Source of the DNA: Undibacterium_A arcticum
Lineage (GTDB): Bacteria; Pseudomonadota; Gammaproteobacteria; Burkholderiales; Burkholderiaceae_D
Reading direction: 5' to 3' (one strand)
Assembly: GCF_042660705.1 (NCBI RefSeq)
Contig: NZ_JBHSUQ010000001.1
DNA length: 64,000 nucleotides
Shown here: piece by piece, positions 10,146 to 18,520 of the stretch
Numbering within the stretch: the first letter of the stretch is position 1
How the letters are laid out: each line of letters starts with the position of its first letter
Program-made: the position numbers and the translations under genes
Notes under the pieces: model-generated
Database searches by the model: none
Seen by the model: the letters and a program-made list of their open reading frames with translations, nothing else
Told to the model about the DNA's origin: nothing

Positions 10146-10334
10146 CTAGGAGACTGTCGGACTTAGGGCTGGCGCCCCCGGAGAATCGGCTACAAACACT
10201 CTGAACGGTTCAGTGTCACCGCTTTTTTGGTCAGGAGCTCTCAGTAGCTCGCTATTGACGCTGCAGAAGCGGCAAAATCTGCCCTCGCTCAGCGAATTTC
10301 TCGCTTCGATTCCCAAAGTCCGAGAGGCTCCTAG
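10146..10334. repeat. Miniature inverted-repeat element, family B copy 1
   Basis: About 189 bp with imperfect 21-nt terminal inverted repeats: left 'aggagactgtcggacttagg', right 'cccaaagtccgagaggctcc'. The outer bases read CTAGGA...TCCTAG. A second copy at 60263-60439 shares both ends and interior blocks such as 'agctcgctattgacgctgca' and 'gttcagtgtcaccgc'. There is no open frame, so it is probably mobilised in trans by a transposase outside the window. It lies immediately upstream of vapBC. Confidence 0.7.
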
Positions 10335-10514
10335 GCGCTAAGGTATCGCGTTGAAAATCTGGCGTTTTTGTGATTCGAACCCACGTTGAGGAGCTCTCCG
10401 CTTGGGCTTTCTTTCAAAATGGGTGTGACTACGCATATGGGCCGAAATCCCTCCCTTATCTAAAAGGCATGGCCGAGAGCCGTGCACCGCCCTCGTTTCT
10501 ATACATTTATTTAG

Positions 10515-10534
10515 GCATCATTTGATGCTATATT
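10515..10534 (+). promoter_or_regulatory. Probable vapBC operator and -10 region
   Basis: A perfect 14-nt palindrome 'gcatcatttgatgc' (10515-10528) abuts a good -10 hexamer TATATT (10529-10534), 26 nt upstream of the vapB ATG. VapB-type antitoxins usually bind such palindromes and repress their own operon. The -35 region is poor. The assignment rests on position and symmetry. Confidence 0.5.
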
Positions 10535-10560
10535 GAGTGCATAAATTAACGGAGAGCGAT

Positions 10561-10755
10561 ATGCGCACCACCCTTGCACTTGATGACGAATTGCTTGAAA
10601 AGGCCCAGGCTCTTACCGGCCAGATGGAAAAGACTGCTTTGGTGCGCGAAGCTCTCAAGGCATTAATCCAGCGCGAGAGCGCCAAACGATTGGCCTTACT
10701 GGGCGGCTCGGAACCTTTGCTTGACGACGTGCCGCGGCGCCAGTCGGAACTATAG
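10561..10755 (+). CDS. VapB-family type II antitoxin
   Basis: 64-residue antitoxin. The N-terminal ribbon-helix-helix ('MRTTLALDDELLEKAQALTG') binds DNA, and the charged C-terminal tail ('LGGSEPLLDDVPRRQSEL') would wrap and inhibit the toxin. ATG 10561 is preceded by the ribosome-binding site GGAGAG and is preferred to an in-frame start 24 nt upstream. The stop overlaps the toxin GTG by one base (TAGTG), which gives translational coupling. The palindrome just upstream is a likely autoregulatory site. Confidence 0.88.
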   Translation: MRTTLALDDELLEKAQALTGQMEKTALVREALKALIQRESAKRLALLGGSEPLLDDVPRRQSEL

Positions 10756-11126
10756 TGATTCTGGTTGATACGTCGGTATGGATAGACCATTTGCGCCATG
10801 GTGACGCTGAATTAACGAGACTTTTGAACGCGGGCCAAGTGTTGTCTCATCGGTTTGTGACGGGCGAACTGGCACTGGGCAGCTTGCAGAATCGCGATAT
10901 GGTCCTGGGTGCCTTGCAAGACTTGCCGCAAGCCTGTGTTGCCACCGATGAGGAAGTTATGCGATTCATCGCCCAGCATGCACTTTTCGGTACCGGAATT
11001 GGTTATATCGACGCCCACTTGTTGGCCGCTATGCGGCTTTCACCCGGCGCGTCGCTATGGACGCGTGACAAGCGTTTGCTTGCGGCAAGTGCTCGGCTTG
11101 GGTTGTCTGCAAATTTGACTCATTGA
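10755..11126 (+). CDS. VapC-family PIN-domain ribonuclease toxin
   Basis: 123-residue PIN-domain toxin, expected to cleave specific RNA in a Mg2+-dependent way when freed from VapB. The acidic active-site residues are all present: Asp5 in 'MILVDTSVWIDHL', Glu in 'FVTGELALGSL', Asp in 'GIGYIDAHLLAA' and Asp in 'LWTRDKRLLAA'. The start is GTG, overlapping the antitoxin stop. The pair sits between a miniature inverted-repeat element and a short repeat fragment (about 11125-11150), which suggests it entered as an accessory cassette. The target RNA is unknown. Confidence 0.9.
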   Translation: MILVDTSVWIDHLRHGDAELTRLLNAGQVLSHRFVTGELALGSLQNRDMVLGALQDLPQACVATDEEVMRFIAQHALFGTGIGYIDAHLLAAMRLSPGASLWTRDKRLLAASARLGLSANLTH

Positions 11127-11235
11127 CGACAAACCAATTTATACAGATGGTATGGACGTCTCCCCCCGACAACGGCCTTAATGGAGACGCCCTTTACGCA
11201 AGCGCATTGAATACAACGGAGTATATCCACCGCAC

Positions 11236-12567
11236 CTACGCATCCGTCCGGGCCAGCAATGGTCGCAGCAACGCCATGGTGCGCGCCGTGGCGCCCCGGT
11301 GCTGCAGCGCGAACGACTGCGCATTGCGTCCCATCGCACTTCGCCGCGCCTGGTCACGCAGCAGATCGGCAGCCTGACGCAGCATGTCGACCGCGTCCGA
11401 CACCCGCACCGCGGCCCCCGCGTCGATCGCGTCCGCGCTGATCACGGCAAAATTGAAGGTGTGCGGACCGATCAGTACCGGAATGCCCAGTGCGCAGGCC
11501 TCGATCAAATTCTGCCCGCCCAGCGGCAGCAGACTGCCGCCGATGAAAGCGACGTCTGATGCCGCGTAGTAGGCATACATTTCACCCATCGAATCGCCAA
11601 GCAACACCCGCACCTTGGCCGGCACTTGTGCGGCGTGGTCCAGCGCCGAGCGACGCTGCAAGGTCAGGCCGCGTTGCTCGACCAGGCGCGCCACGTCGTC
11701 AAAACGCTGTGGATGACGCGGCACGATCACAATGAGCGACTCTCGCAGATCGTGTGCGGCCAACGCGTCCAGAATCAGCGCCTCTTCGCCATCCCGCGTG
11801 ACGGCACACAGCAGTACCGGGCGCGCACCGATCGCTGCGCGCAATGCCGCGCCGCGTTCCAGCATCGCGCTCGGTGGCGTGACATCAAACTTGATGCTCC
11901 CGGTGACCTGAACATTGTTCGCACCGAATTGCCGCAAGCGGTCGGCATCGGCCACCGTTTGCGCCGCGACGCACGAGAATCCGCGCGCTGCGCCCTGCAT
12001 CAGGAGCGACAGCCGCTGCCCCTTGGCCAGCGAACGGGCCGACAAGCGCGCGTTCGCGAGCACCACAGGCACGCCATGTCGCCGGCATTGCGCCACCAGA
12101 TTCGGCCACACTTCGGTTTCCATCAGGATGCAGATGTGCGGCGCAAAATGCCGGATAAACCGTGCTACCAGCCAGCCGGTGTCATACGGCAAATAACTTT
12201 GTTGCAGCCGCGGCGCGTGCCGTGCGAACAGCGTGCGGCCGGTGGCGCGCCCGGTCGGCGTCATATGGGTGAGCAGGATGTTGTGATCGGGGTAGTCGGC
12301 CAGCAGCGCATCGACCAGTGGCTCGGCGGCGCGCGTCTCGCCGACCGAGACCGCATGCAGCCAGATCAACGGTCGCGCCGGCTGCGCAAAGCGTGGATTG
12401 CCATAGAAACCCAGGCGCTCGGCCAGATGCTGCCGGTAACCGGGCTCCTTGCGCCCGCGCCACCACAGGCGCGCCAGCACCAGTGGCAACGCCAGCCACC
12501 ACGCCAGCGAATACAGGCATAATCCTAGAAACGGCAGTTGACCGCTTATTGACTTCGATAAACGCAT
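11236..12567 (-). CDS. waaA: 3-deoxy-D-manno-octulosonic acid transferase
   Basis: Kdo transferase (GT30) that adds Kdo from CMP-Kdo to lipid IVA at the inner face of the cytoplasmic membrane, the first step of core assembly. One N-terminal membrane anchor (residues about 10-32) is followed by the conserved 'AERLGFYG', which carries a probable catalytic glutamate, and 'PLIWLHAVSVGETRAAEPLV'. The second Rossmann domain has 'VLLGDSMGEMYAYYAASDVA' and 'GSLLPLGGQNLIEACALG'. ATG 12567 is preferred; an in-frame ATG at 12606 would add 13 residues. It is transcribed towards vapC. The neighbouring kdoO and waaC also build the inner core. Confidence 0.93.
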   Translation of the reverse strand: MRLSKSISGQLPFLGLCLYSLAWWLALPLVLARLWWRGRKEPGYRQHLAERLGFYGNPRFAQPARPLIWLHAVSVGETRAAEPLVDALLADYPDHNILLTHMTPTGRATGRTLFARHAPRLQQSYLPYDTGWLVARFIRHFAPHICILMETEVWPNLVAQCRRHGVPVVLANARLSARSLAKGQRLSLLMQGAARGFSCVAAQTVADADRLRQFGANNVQVTGSIKFDVTPPSAMLERGAALRAAIGARPVLLCAVTRDGEEALILDALAAHDLRESLIVIVPRHPQRFDDVARLVEQRGLTLQRRSALDHAAQVPAKVRVLLGDSMGEMYAYYAASDVAFIGGSLLPLGGQNLIEACALGIPVLIGPHTFNFAVISADAIDAGAAVRVSDAVDMLRQAADLLRDQARRSAMGRNAQSFALQHRGATARTMALLRPLLARTDA

Positions 12568-12621
12568 GAATTCATTGAAAATTTTCACTATTAAACAGCT
12601 CACCATTTAGGTGAGAGCGCT

Positions 12622-12754
12622 ACAGGTGCGATTGCACACTTTTCCGGTGGCCGGCATTCCGGCTCCCTGGCGTCGTTGCTCCTCCTTGCAGAATGGAGTC
12701 TGCCGCGTCGTCGCGTCTAGCCAGAAAGCCGGAAAAGCGCACACTCGCACCTGT
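12622..12754. repeat. 133-bp element with 26-nt terminal inverted repeats
   Basis: Left arm 12622-12647 and right arm 12729-12754 are inverted copies differing at about four positions (core 'acaggtgcga ... cttttccgg'). It occupies the space between kdoO and waaA. No internal frame is credible. Either a miniature element or a long hairpin in the kdoO-waaA transcript; only one full copy is in the window. Confidence 0.55.
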
Positions 12755-12792
12755 CCAACTACCGTATCTAGGGTCACACGATCGATGCCACC

Positions 12793-13662
12793 TCAGACCA
12801 ACGCGCGGCCGGTCAGGCGCGTCAGGATCGCCAACGGGCTGGCGTCGGTGTCGTATTGCGCCGCCGCGGGCAGATGCAAGGTCTGCTCCAGCATGTACTG
12901 GCCTGACATCACCGCATGCAAAGCCTGATCGGAAAAACAGACCCACACGCTGCCGGCAGCGAACGGCATCGTTACCTGCGGCGCCTCGCGTTGATAATCG
13001 GGATCGGCCTTCATTGCGTCATGCAGCTGCAGCATCAGGTGATCGTATTCGCTGCGCAGCGATTTAGTCACATGCAAGCTGTGCAGCGCCTTGGCCTGCC
13101 AGCGGGAATAGGCTTTCGTGCGCGGCAGGAAGTGCCGCGCCATTTGCTCGAAAGGTTCACCGACGCGCCACACGCGCGGCACGCCTTCGGGATTGACGTT
13201 GGCGAACACGCGCAGGATCCGTTCGCCATAATTGGGCCGCGACGGAAACGCGTCAACGTGCAGGCGACGGTCGTCGGCGCGCCAGGATTGCGCCCGTGAT
13301 TCGACTTGCGCCGGACGGTAACTGGTCGGCGCCAGGCGCAATGCGTCGGTATACCGCGGCACCAGCGAACGGATCAGTGACTGTGCCTGCGTGCGGAAAC
13401 GACCGATCATGGCGGTCATTGCCACCTGCCTTGCGGCGTCGCCCAGCGCGCCCTTCAGCTGACCGTGCGCGTCGAGGCTGATGTTGCGGACCTTGGGATC
13501 ACGGATATCAGGATTCAGAAACTGCAGTTCATCCGCCTGCAACCGGAACGCAAGATGCGGAAAGTACAGTACCTTGCCCGCTTCCAGCGCCGCGATCCAG
13601 GCCGGATCAGCATGCTCGAATTGCCAATCGCTGTGATCGATTTCTATGATTTGCTGTGTCAT
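12793..13662 (-). CDS. kdoO: Kdo hydroxylase (Fe(II)/2-oxoglutarate-dependent), KdoO
   Basis: 289-residue enzyme of the Kdo 3-hydroxylase family, which converts Kdo of the lipid A inner core into Ko (D-glycero-D-talo-oct-2-ulosonic acid). The Fe(II) facial triad is visible as 'RRLHVDAFPSRP' (His-x-Asp) and a distal His in 'SDQALHAVMSGQYMLEQT'. 'GERILRVFANVNPEGVPRVW' is characteristic of the family. Its position beside waaA, which supplies the substrate, and waaC fits this role. The reading is by recognition of family features; the exact hydroxylation position is inferred from characterised homologues. Confidence 0.85.
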   Translation of the reverse strand: MTQQIIEIDHSDWQFEHADPAWIAALEAGKVLYFPHLAFRLQADELQFLNPDIRDPKVRNISLDAHGQLKGALGDAARQVAMTAMIGRFRTQAQSLIRSLVPRYTDALRLAPTSYRPAQVESRAQSWRADDRRLHVDAFPSRPNYGERILRVFANVNPEGVPRVWRVGEPFEQMARHFLPRTKAYSRWQAKALHSLHVTKSLRSEYDHLMLQLHDAMKADPDYQREAPQVTMPFAAGSVWVCFSDQALHAVMSGQYMLEQTLHLPAAAQYDTDASPLAILTRLTGRALV

Positions 13663-13686
13663 TGCCGGTTCCGGAAGGTACTTGCT

Positions 13687-13889
13687 GCAGGGCGATTGTA
13701 TGAAGATCGTGGCTGGTTAAGGTTTCTCGCCCCTTCCCCCTTGCAGGGGGAAGGTTGGGATGGGGGTAGGATGGTCGATAGGTAACATGAATCATTCATC
13801 GACAGCCCCCTAACCCTCCCCCTGCAAGGGGCAGGGAACTCAACTCGGCAGCACCAATATTCATGCTGATCTTCATGCGACTGCCCTGC
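13687..13889. repeat. Intergenic element with terminal inverted repeats, family A copy 2 (inverted)
   Basis: Inverted relative of the element at 6352-6568. The ends are 'gcagggcgattgtatgaaga' and 'cttcatgcgactgccctgc', and the interior has 'cttcccccttgcaggggga'. The two copies share both termini but differ in the middle, where this copy has a second palindrome ('ccctccccctgcaaggggca'). Non-coding; fills the gap between waaC and kdoO. Confidence 0.6.
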
Positions 13890-13951
13890 TACTTGCTGCG
13901 TTCTTGCTGCCGCCTTGCGGGTGGCGGTGGCATTGCTACTTGGGTGCGCAA

Positions 13952-14950
13952 TTATGCACCGTTCTGCCCGAGCAAGCGCGTGACGGCCGCCTTTACCTCA
14001 ACCAGGTCCGGGCGGTTACCGACATCCCCCAAATTGATAATTTTATCGGACCAGTCGCCCTGGGTTTTCCAGCGCGGCGAGTCGCAATACAGTTCTATTG
14101 TCGGCCGGCTATAGGCCGCCGCAATGTGGGTCAAACCGGTATCGACGCCGACTACCAGAGCGGCGCGCTGGGCCAGCGTTACTGCTTCCATCATCGATAA
14201 CTTCGGCAACACGCGGGCGTTCGGCATCTGCGCCGCCAGCGCCTGTGCCTGCTGCAGCTCCTGCTGGCTGCCCCATGGCAGCAGGACCGGTAAACCGTAG
14301 TCCGCCAGCATCAGGGCGACCTGCACCCAGTCGGCGGAGCGCCACTGCTTCGACGCGCGCGCGGTGCCATGAAAAAATACCGCGTACGGGATCTCCGGCA
14401 GCCAGGAGTACCGTTCTGCAGGTGGCTGCATCGCAAAATCTACCGCGCTGTCGATCGGATAGCCGAATGCGGCCACGCCCAGCAAACGTGCGCGCGTAAC
14501 TGCATGTGCGTGCAGGCCGACCGGTACACTGACCGAATGAAAGATGCGCGAGATCGCTTCGTAACCCGACCCTGCGGTCGCATTGCCGAGCCCGATCCGT
14601 TTGCCACCTGGCGCCAGGCGTGCCAGCCGCATCACCAGTCCGGTCTTGAACAAGCCCTGGGTATCGAATACATAATCGTAGGCGTCCTCCTGCAGCGACG
14701 CATAAAAAGCGCGCATTTCTGCGCGCGTAGCGGGCGACCACAAGGACTTGCGCCAGCGTCGCAGCGCAAACGGAATCACCCGGCGCACGCCGAGATTCAA
14801 CCGCACCAGGCTGGTATAGCCCTCCTCGACCACCCAGTCGATATTGGCATCCGGATGATGGCGCAGGATGTCGGCAACCATCGGCATGTTATGCACGACG
14901 TCGCCCATCGAAGAGACGCGAACGATCAGAATATTCAAACGATTATTCAA
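13952..14950 (-). CDS. waaC: Lipopolysaccharide heptosyltransferase I
   Basis: GT9 enzyme adding the first L-glycero-D-manno-heptose to Kdo. The N-terminal 'NILIVRVSSMGDVVHNMPMV' contains the catalytic-loop aspartate, followed by 'ANIDWVVEEGY'. In the C-terminal domain 'YAVFFHGTARASKQW' and 'VVGVDTGLTHIAAAYSRPTI' bind ADP-heptose. At 332 residues the length is normal. It is distinct from the GT9 pair at the start of the window and much closer to canonical WaaC. It shares strand and pathway with kdoO and waaA, and is separated from manB upstream by a repeat array. Confidence 0.92.
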   Translation of the reverse strand: MNNRLNILIVRVSSMGDVVHNMPMVADILRHHPDANIDWVVEEGYTSLVRLNLGVRRVIPFALRRWRKSLWSPATRAEMRAFYASLQEDAYDYVFDTQGLFKTGLVMRLARLAPGGKRIGLGNATAGSGYEAISRIFHSVSVPVGLHAHAVTRARLLGVAAFGYPIDSAVDFAMQPPAERYSWLPEIPYAVFFHGTARASKQWRSADWVQVALMLADYGLPVLLPWGSQQELQQAQALAAQMPNARVLPKLSMMEAVTLAQRAALVVGVDTGLTHIAAAYSRPTIELYCDSPRWKTQGDWSDKIINLGDVGNRPDLVEVKAAVTRLLGQNGA

Positions 14951-15002
14951 ATTTATTCAAACATTTATGCAAGCGGATTTACCAGAAGTGACAGAGTCGA
15001 TC

Positions 15003-15415
15003 ATTTCTCCAAGAGCCGTTCGCGCTGAGCTCCGTTCGCCCTGAGTAGATCCGCCCGCCCTGTGTAGATCCGCTCGCTCTGAGTAGGTCCGTTCGCCCTG
15101 AGTAGCGAAGCGTATCGAAGGGAGCGTTCTTCACCCCAAGGCAGGCTTCGATACGCCGCTTTGCGGCCACTCAGCCCGAACGGATAGTAAAGGAGATGAA
15201 AAATTAACAGCCCTGCCCAAAGAGTCGACAATTTCTCCAAGAGTCGTTCGCACTAAGATCCGCCCGCCCTGTGTAGATCCGTTCGCCCTGAGTAGGTCCG
15301 TTCGCCCTGAGTAGGTCCGTTCGCCCTGAGTAGCGAAGCGTATCGAAGGGAGCGTATCGAAGGGAGCGCTTTTCAGCCCGAACGGATAATGAAGGAGACG
15401 AAAAATTAACAGCCC
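15003..15415. repeat. REP-like palindromic repeat array with 19-nt tandem units
   Basis: Two blocks (about 15003-15200 and 15233-15415) repeat 'ccgttcgccctgagtag', 'gaagcgtatcgaagggagcg' and the inverse 'cgctttgcggccactcag' (complete in the first block). Head-to-tail 19-nt units ('gtaggtccgttcgccctga') make the blocks uneven. The same family recurs at 42305-42605. The inverted halves can form long hairpins and may end transcription from manB. No gene is seen between 14951 and 15427. Confidence 0.7.
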
Positions 15416-15427
15416 CGCCCAAAATAA

Positions 15428-16803
15428 TCAATAAGGCAAGCTTGCATCCGGCTTGGCCGCCACGATCACCCGTTTGAATTCGGCCTGGATCCGGTCCAAC
15501 GCCTGCTGCGAGTCTGCCTCGAAACGCATCACCACCACCGGGGTCGTATTCGACGACCGCGCGAGCCCAAAGCCGTCAGGGTATTCGACCCGCAAACCGT
15601 CGATCTTGATGATCTGATCCGCTCCCGCGAAGCTCGCCTCGCGCTGCAATTGGTCGATCAGCGCAAAGTTTTCGCCCTCGGCCAGCTTCAGCTGCAATTC
15701 AGGCGTACTGATCGATTGCGGCAGCGCATTCAGGATCGCCGACGGATCGGCATGACGGCTCAGCAATTCCAGCAGCCGGGCGCCGGCATACAGGCCGTCA
15801 TCGAAACCATACCAGCGGTCCTTGAAGAAAATATGGCCGCTCATCTCGCCGCCCAGCGGTGCACCGGTTTCACGCATCTTGGCCTTGACCAGCGAATGCC
15901 CGGTCTTCCACATCAGCGGGACCCCGCCGTGTGATTTAATCCACGGCGCCAGATGCGCAGTGCATTTGACGTCGTACAGGATCTCGCGCCCCGGATGGCG
16001 CGTCAGCACGTCCTGTGCAAACAGCATCAGCTGCCGGTCGGGATAGATCACCTGTCCGTCCTTGGTAACCACACCCAGACGATCGCCATCGCCATCGAAA
16101 GCCAGGCCGATTTCGACATCATTTTGCTGCAGACAGACAATCAGGTCCTGCAAATTCTCGATGTGCGCCGGATCGGGATGATGGTTCGGAAACGTCCCGT
16201 CGACCTCGCAAAACAGCTCGGTCACTTCGCAACCCAGTGCCCGGTACAACTCTCCGGCAAAAGCCCCGGCCACACCATTCCCGCAATCGATAGCAATCTT
16301 CATCGGCCGCGCCAACTTGATACCGCCGACGATGCGCTGCAGGTAGCTTGCCTTGATGTCATGCGTCGAGTAAGCGCCCGCGCCATGACTCAATGCATTG
16401 CCTTGAATGGCGTCATACAAGGCCAGGATCGCATCGCCATAAATCGCCTCCCCTGCCAGCACCATCTTGAAGCCGTTGTAATCGGGCGGGTTGTGGCTGC
16501 CGGTCACCATCACGCCGGACTTGGCCGCCAGTACCTCGGTGCCGAAATACACCATCGGCGTCACCACCACCCCAGATCGATCACATCGACGCCGGCAGCT
16601 TGCAGGCCCTGCGCCAACGCCGCGCTCAACTCGGGACCGGACAGGCGGCCATCGCGGCCGATCACAACCGTCTGCTCGCCTTTGGCGCGGACTGCGGAAC
16701 CGAAGGCATGACCAATCTGGCGTGCGATGTCGGCATCCAGGGTTTGGCCGACGATGCCGCGGATGTCGTACGCTTTGAAGATGTTTTTTGAGAGATTTAA
16801 CAT
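15428..16803 (-). CDS. manB: Phosphomannomutase/phosphoglucomutase (AlgC/ManB type), apparent frameshift
   Basis: Interconverts hexose-6-phosphate and hexose-1-phosphate for nucleotide-sugar synthesis. N-terminal 'IFKAYDIRGIVGQTLD', the phosphoserine loop 'VTGSHNPPDYNGFK', the Mg2+ loop 'AFDGDGDRLGVV' and the sugar-binding 'GGEMSGHIFFKDRWYGFDDG' occur in family order. The frame breaks at about 16570: a run of four G where five are needed (VIDLGVVVTPMVYFG). Corrected length is 458 residues, as for AlgC. It could feed GDP-mannose, dTDP-rhamnose (through glucose-1-phosphate) or LPS core synthesis, all nearby. Confidence 0.88.
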
Positions 16804-16961
16804 TTTTAATGTGGTTGAGCCGTGCGGACGCCTAAATCAACTTGTCCGCACTTGTCTGAATCAATGTTTGCCGGCTGAAAGCCGCCAGGTGATGGAAGAC
16901 GTGACGCAACATGCCGAGATTCTGCCGAGAAAATTACAGGTGCGATTGTGAGAATCCGTGC

Positions 16962-17272
16962 TTATACGCGCAATGCATCCAACGATTTCCCGGAAGCAAC
17001 CCAATCCCTCACCCATACTGGGTGGCGCCCACGACCGGTCCATTGCAATGATGCGTCGGACGGGTGTCGATAGCGAACAGCAACGGTGCCGACCTTCTTG
17101 GCCCGCAGATTGCCACCAAGCAAATCTTTAAGCGGAAGGCCGACACTTTGTGCAATCGCCAAAATCTGCTCGCGTGCCTTGGCTACATCTTCATGCTCGC
17201 GTTTTTGATTTCCTGTTTGACCTGTTCCTGCAAGGCGCGCAATTCGGAAACAGACAGACCGGTTAAGTTCAT
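16962..17272 (-). CDS. H-NS family nucleoid-associated protein, hidden by an apparent frameshift
   Basis: About 103 residues when corrected. The C-terminal DNA-binding part 'VRYRHPSDASLQWTGRGRHP' followed by WVRDW and SGKSLD is the classical H-NS/HvrA signature with the GRGR AT-hook-like motif. The N-terminal oligomerisation helix (MNLTGLSVSELRALQEQV) lies in another frame because a run of five A (about 17201-17205) lacks one. ATG 17272 follows a strong ribosome-binding site (GAGGAG) and an AT-rich upstream region with a TATAAT. Such proteins silence horizontally acquired, AT-rich DNA; the O-antigen locus directly upstream is an obvious candidate target, by inference only. Confidence 0.85.
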
Positions 17273-17342
17273 AGTGAGACTCCTCTTTTTAATTGTCGAA
17301 ATACAACATTTATTCAAACCATCTAGATATTATAAAGTTATA

Positions 17343-18437
17343 TTACTTTTTTTTACCTAATACCATCCAACGAGGCGATTTAAATTTTACTATTCTGGCG
17401 TAGAGCCATACATAACTAATAATAAACATCAAGCAAAACAGAATCAAGATCCACGTCTGGCGCCAAAATAGCGTTGCCGGAATCACCGCCATTAACGAAA
17501 ATAACCATAAATATGGCGAAGTTAATGAATTGCGACGTGTCAGGGCTCGCGCATCTCTCTTGCCGACTGTCCACTGCACTATTCGGCGAAATATCAGACT
17601 GTGCAAATGTATTCCATCCGGCATGCCTGCCGGTTTGCCGCGCAGGAATACGCGCCGATAAATTGAAAAGATCGTCTCAAACGCTGGATAAATCAAAAGT
17701 AAGGCGGCATACCAGGTTGACACCTGCGGATTGCGCATGACGATTAATATCGCCAACTCTCCCAGCACAAAGCCTAAAAAGTAAGCGCCACCGTCCCCTA
17801 AAAAAATCAACCCGGCGGGGTAGTTCCATATCAAAAAACCTGCCGTCGCGCCCGCCACAATTAAAGCGGCGATTAATACGAACATATCGCCCACCTGAAA
17901 CGCCACGTAGCCAAGTGATAGCAGCATACAAATTGTCACGACGCTGGCCAAACCGTTAAAGCCGTCGATCAGGTTGATTGCATTCACTATCCCGGATACA
18001 CAAAGCACCGTAAACGGCAACATGATCCAGACGTACTTCAACGGCCACTCGGAAAAAATCCAGTCAATACGACCTATCCGCGCATCCAAAAAGAAATAGC
18101 CCAACACGGCGGCAATCATGGTCAAAACCAATCGACGCCAGGGACTAACGCGCTTTGTATAGTCTTCAACAATGCCGCCAGCGAACGCCACTGATGAACA
18201 AAGCAGTAAAAATACGATCGGCTTACCTATAAACGGTTCACGCCAGATCGTCCCCGCCCCCGTAACAACCACGGACAAGAAAATCGCCAGCCCACCGATT
18301 CGCGGCACCGCGTGCCCGTGTACCTTTTGTACGCCCGTCAAATCCGAATCCAATGCCGGTCCATGCAATTTATCTTGTTTAATAAAAAGCAGTGACAACA
18401 ATGCCGAAACAACAAAGGAAACGAGGAAGGAAAACAT
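17343..18437 (-). CDS. Undecaprenyl-phosphate sugar-1-phosphate transferase (MraY/WecA family)
   Basis: Polytopic enzyme that starts glycan synthesis by moving a HexNAc-1-phosphate from its UDP form to undecaprenyl phosphate. About ten hydrophobic segments are visible. Family motifs are 'GHAVPRIGGLAIFL', the aspartates in 'GIVNAINLIDGFNGLAS', 'GLIFLGDGGAYFLGF' and a histidine-containing 'GMPDGIHLHSLIF'. At 364 residues it is closest to WbpL/WecA. It is the last gene of the O-antigen locus and is visibly AT-richer than the rest. In ABC-transporter-dependent O-antigen systems this step supplies the primer on which the chain is built. Confidence 0.9.
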   Translation of the reverse strand: MFSFLVSFVVSALLSLLFIKQDKLHGPALDSDLTGVQKVHGHAVPRIGGLAIFLSVVVTGAGTIWREPFIGKPIVFLLLCSSVAFAGGIVEDYTKRVSPWRRLVLTMIAAVLGYFFLDARIGRIDWIFSEWPLKYVWIMLPFTVLCVSGIVNAINLIDGFNGLASVVTICMLLSLGYVAFQVGDMFVLIAALIVAGATAGFLIWNYPAGLIFLGDGGAYFLGFVLGELAILIVMRNPQVSTWYAALLLIYPAFETIFSIYRRVFLRGKPAGMPDGIHLHSLIFRRIVQWTVGKRDARALTRRNSLTSPYLWLFSLMAVIPATLFWRQTWILILFCLMFIISYVWLYARIVKFKSPRWMVLGKKK

Positions 18438-18520
18438 AGATCTCTATTGGAATTTTTAGGTGATACAAATAAATTTATGGCATCAACATCGAAAAAATCA
18501 GGAGTCGAGAATTGATTTTG

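Noticed and set aside
10370..10400. 'gtgattcgaacccac' looks like a tRNA T-arm on the minus strand
   Set aside because: The stem bases do not pair on both sides of the loop and no acceptor or anticodon arm can be built around it.
14951..15427. Repeat array considered as a CRISPR
   Set aside because: Units are abutting or palindromic with no regular unique spacers and no cas genes.
12621..16950. Shared 14-mer 'tacaggtgcgattg' at 12621 and 16936
   Set aside because: A 14-nt match is expected by chance a few times in a 64-kb window, and no partner arm is found near 16936.
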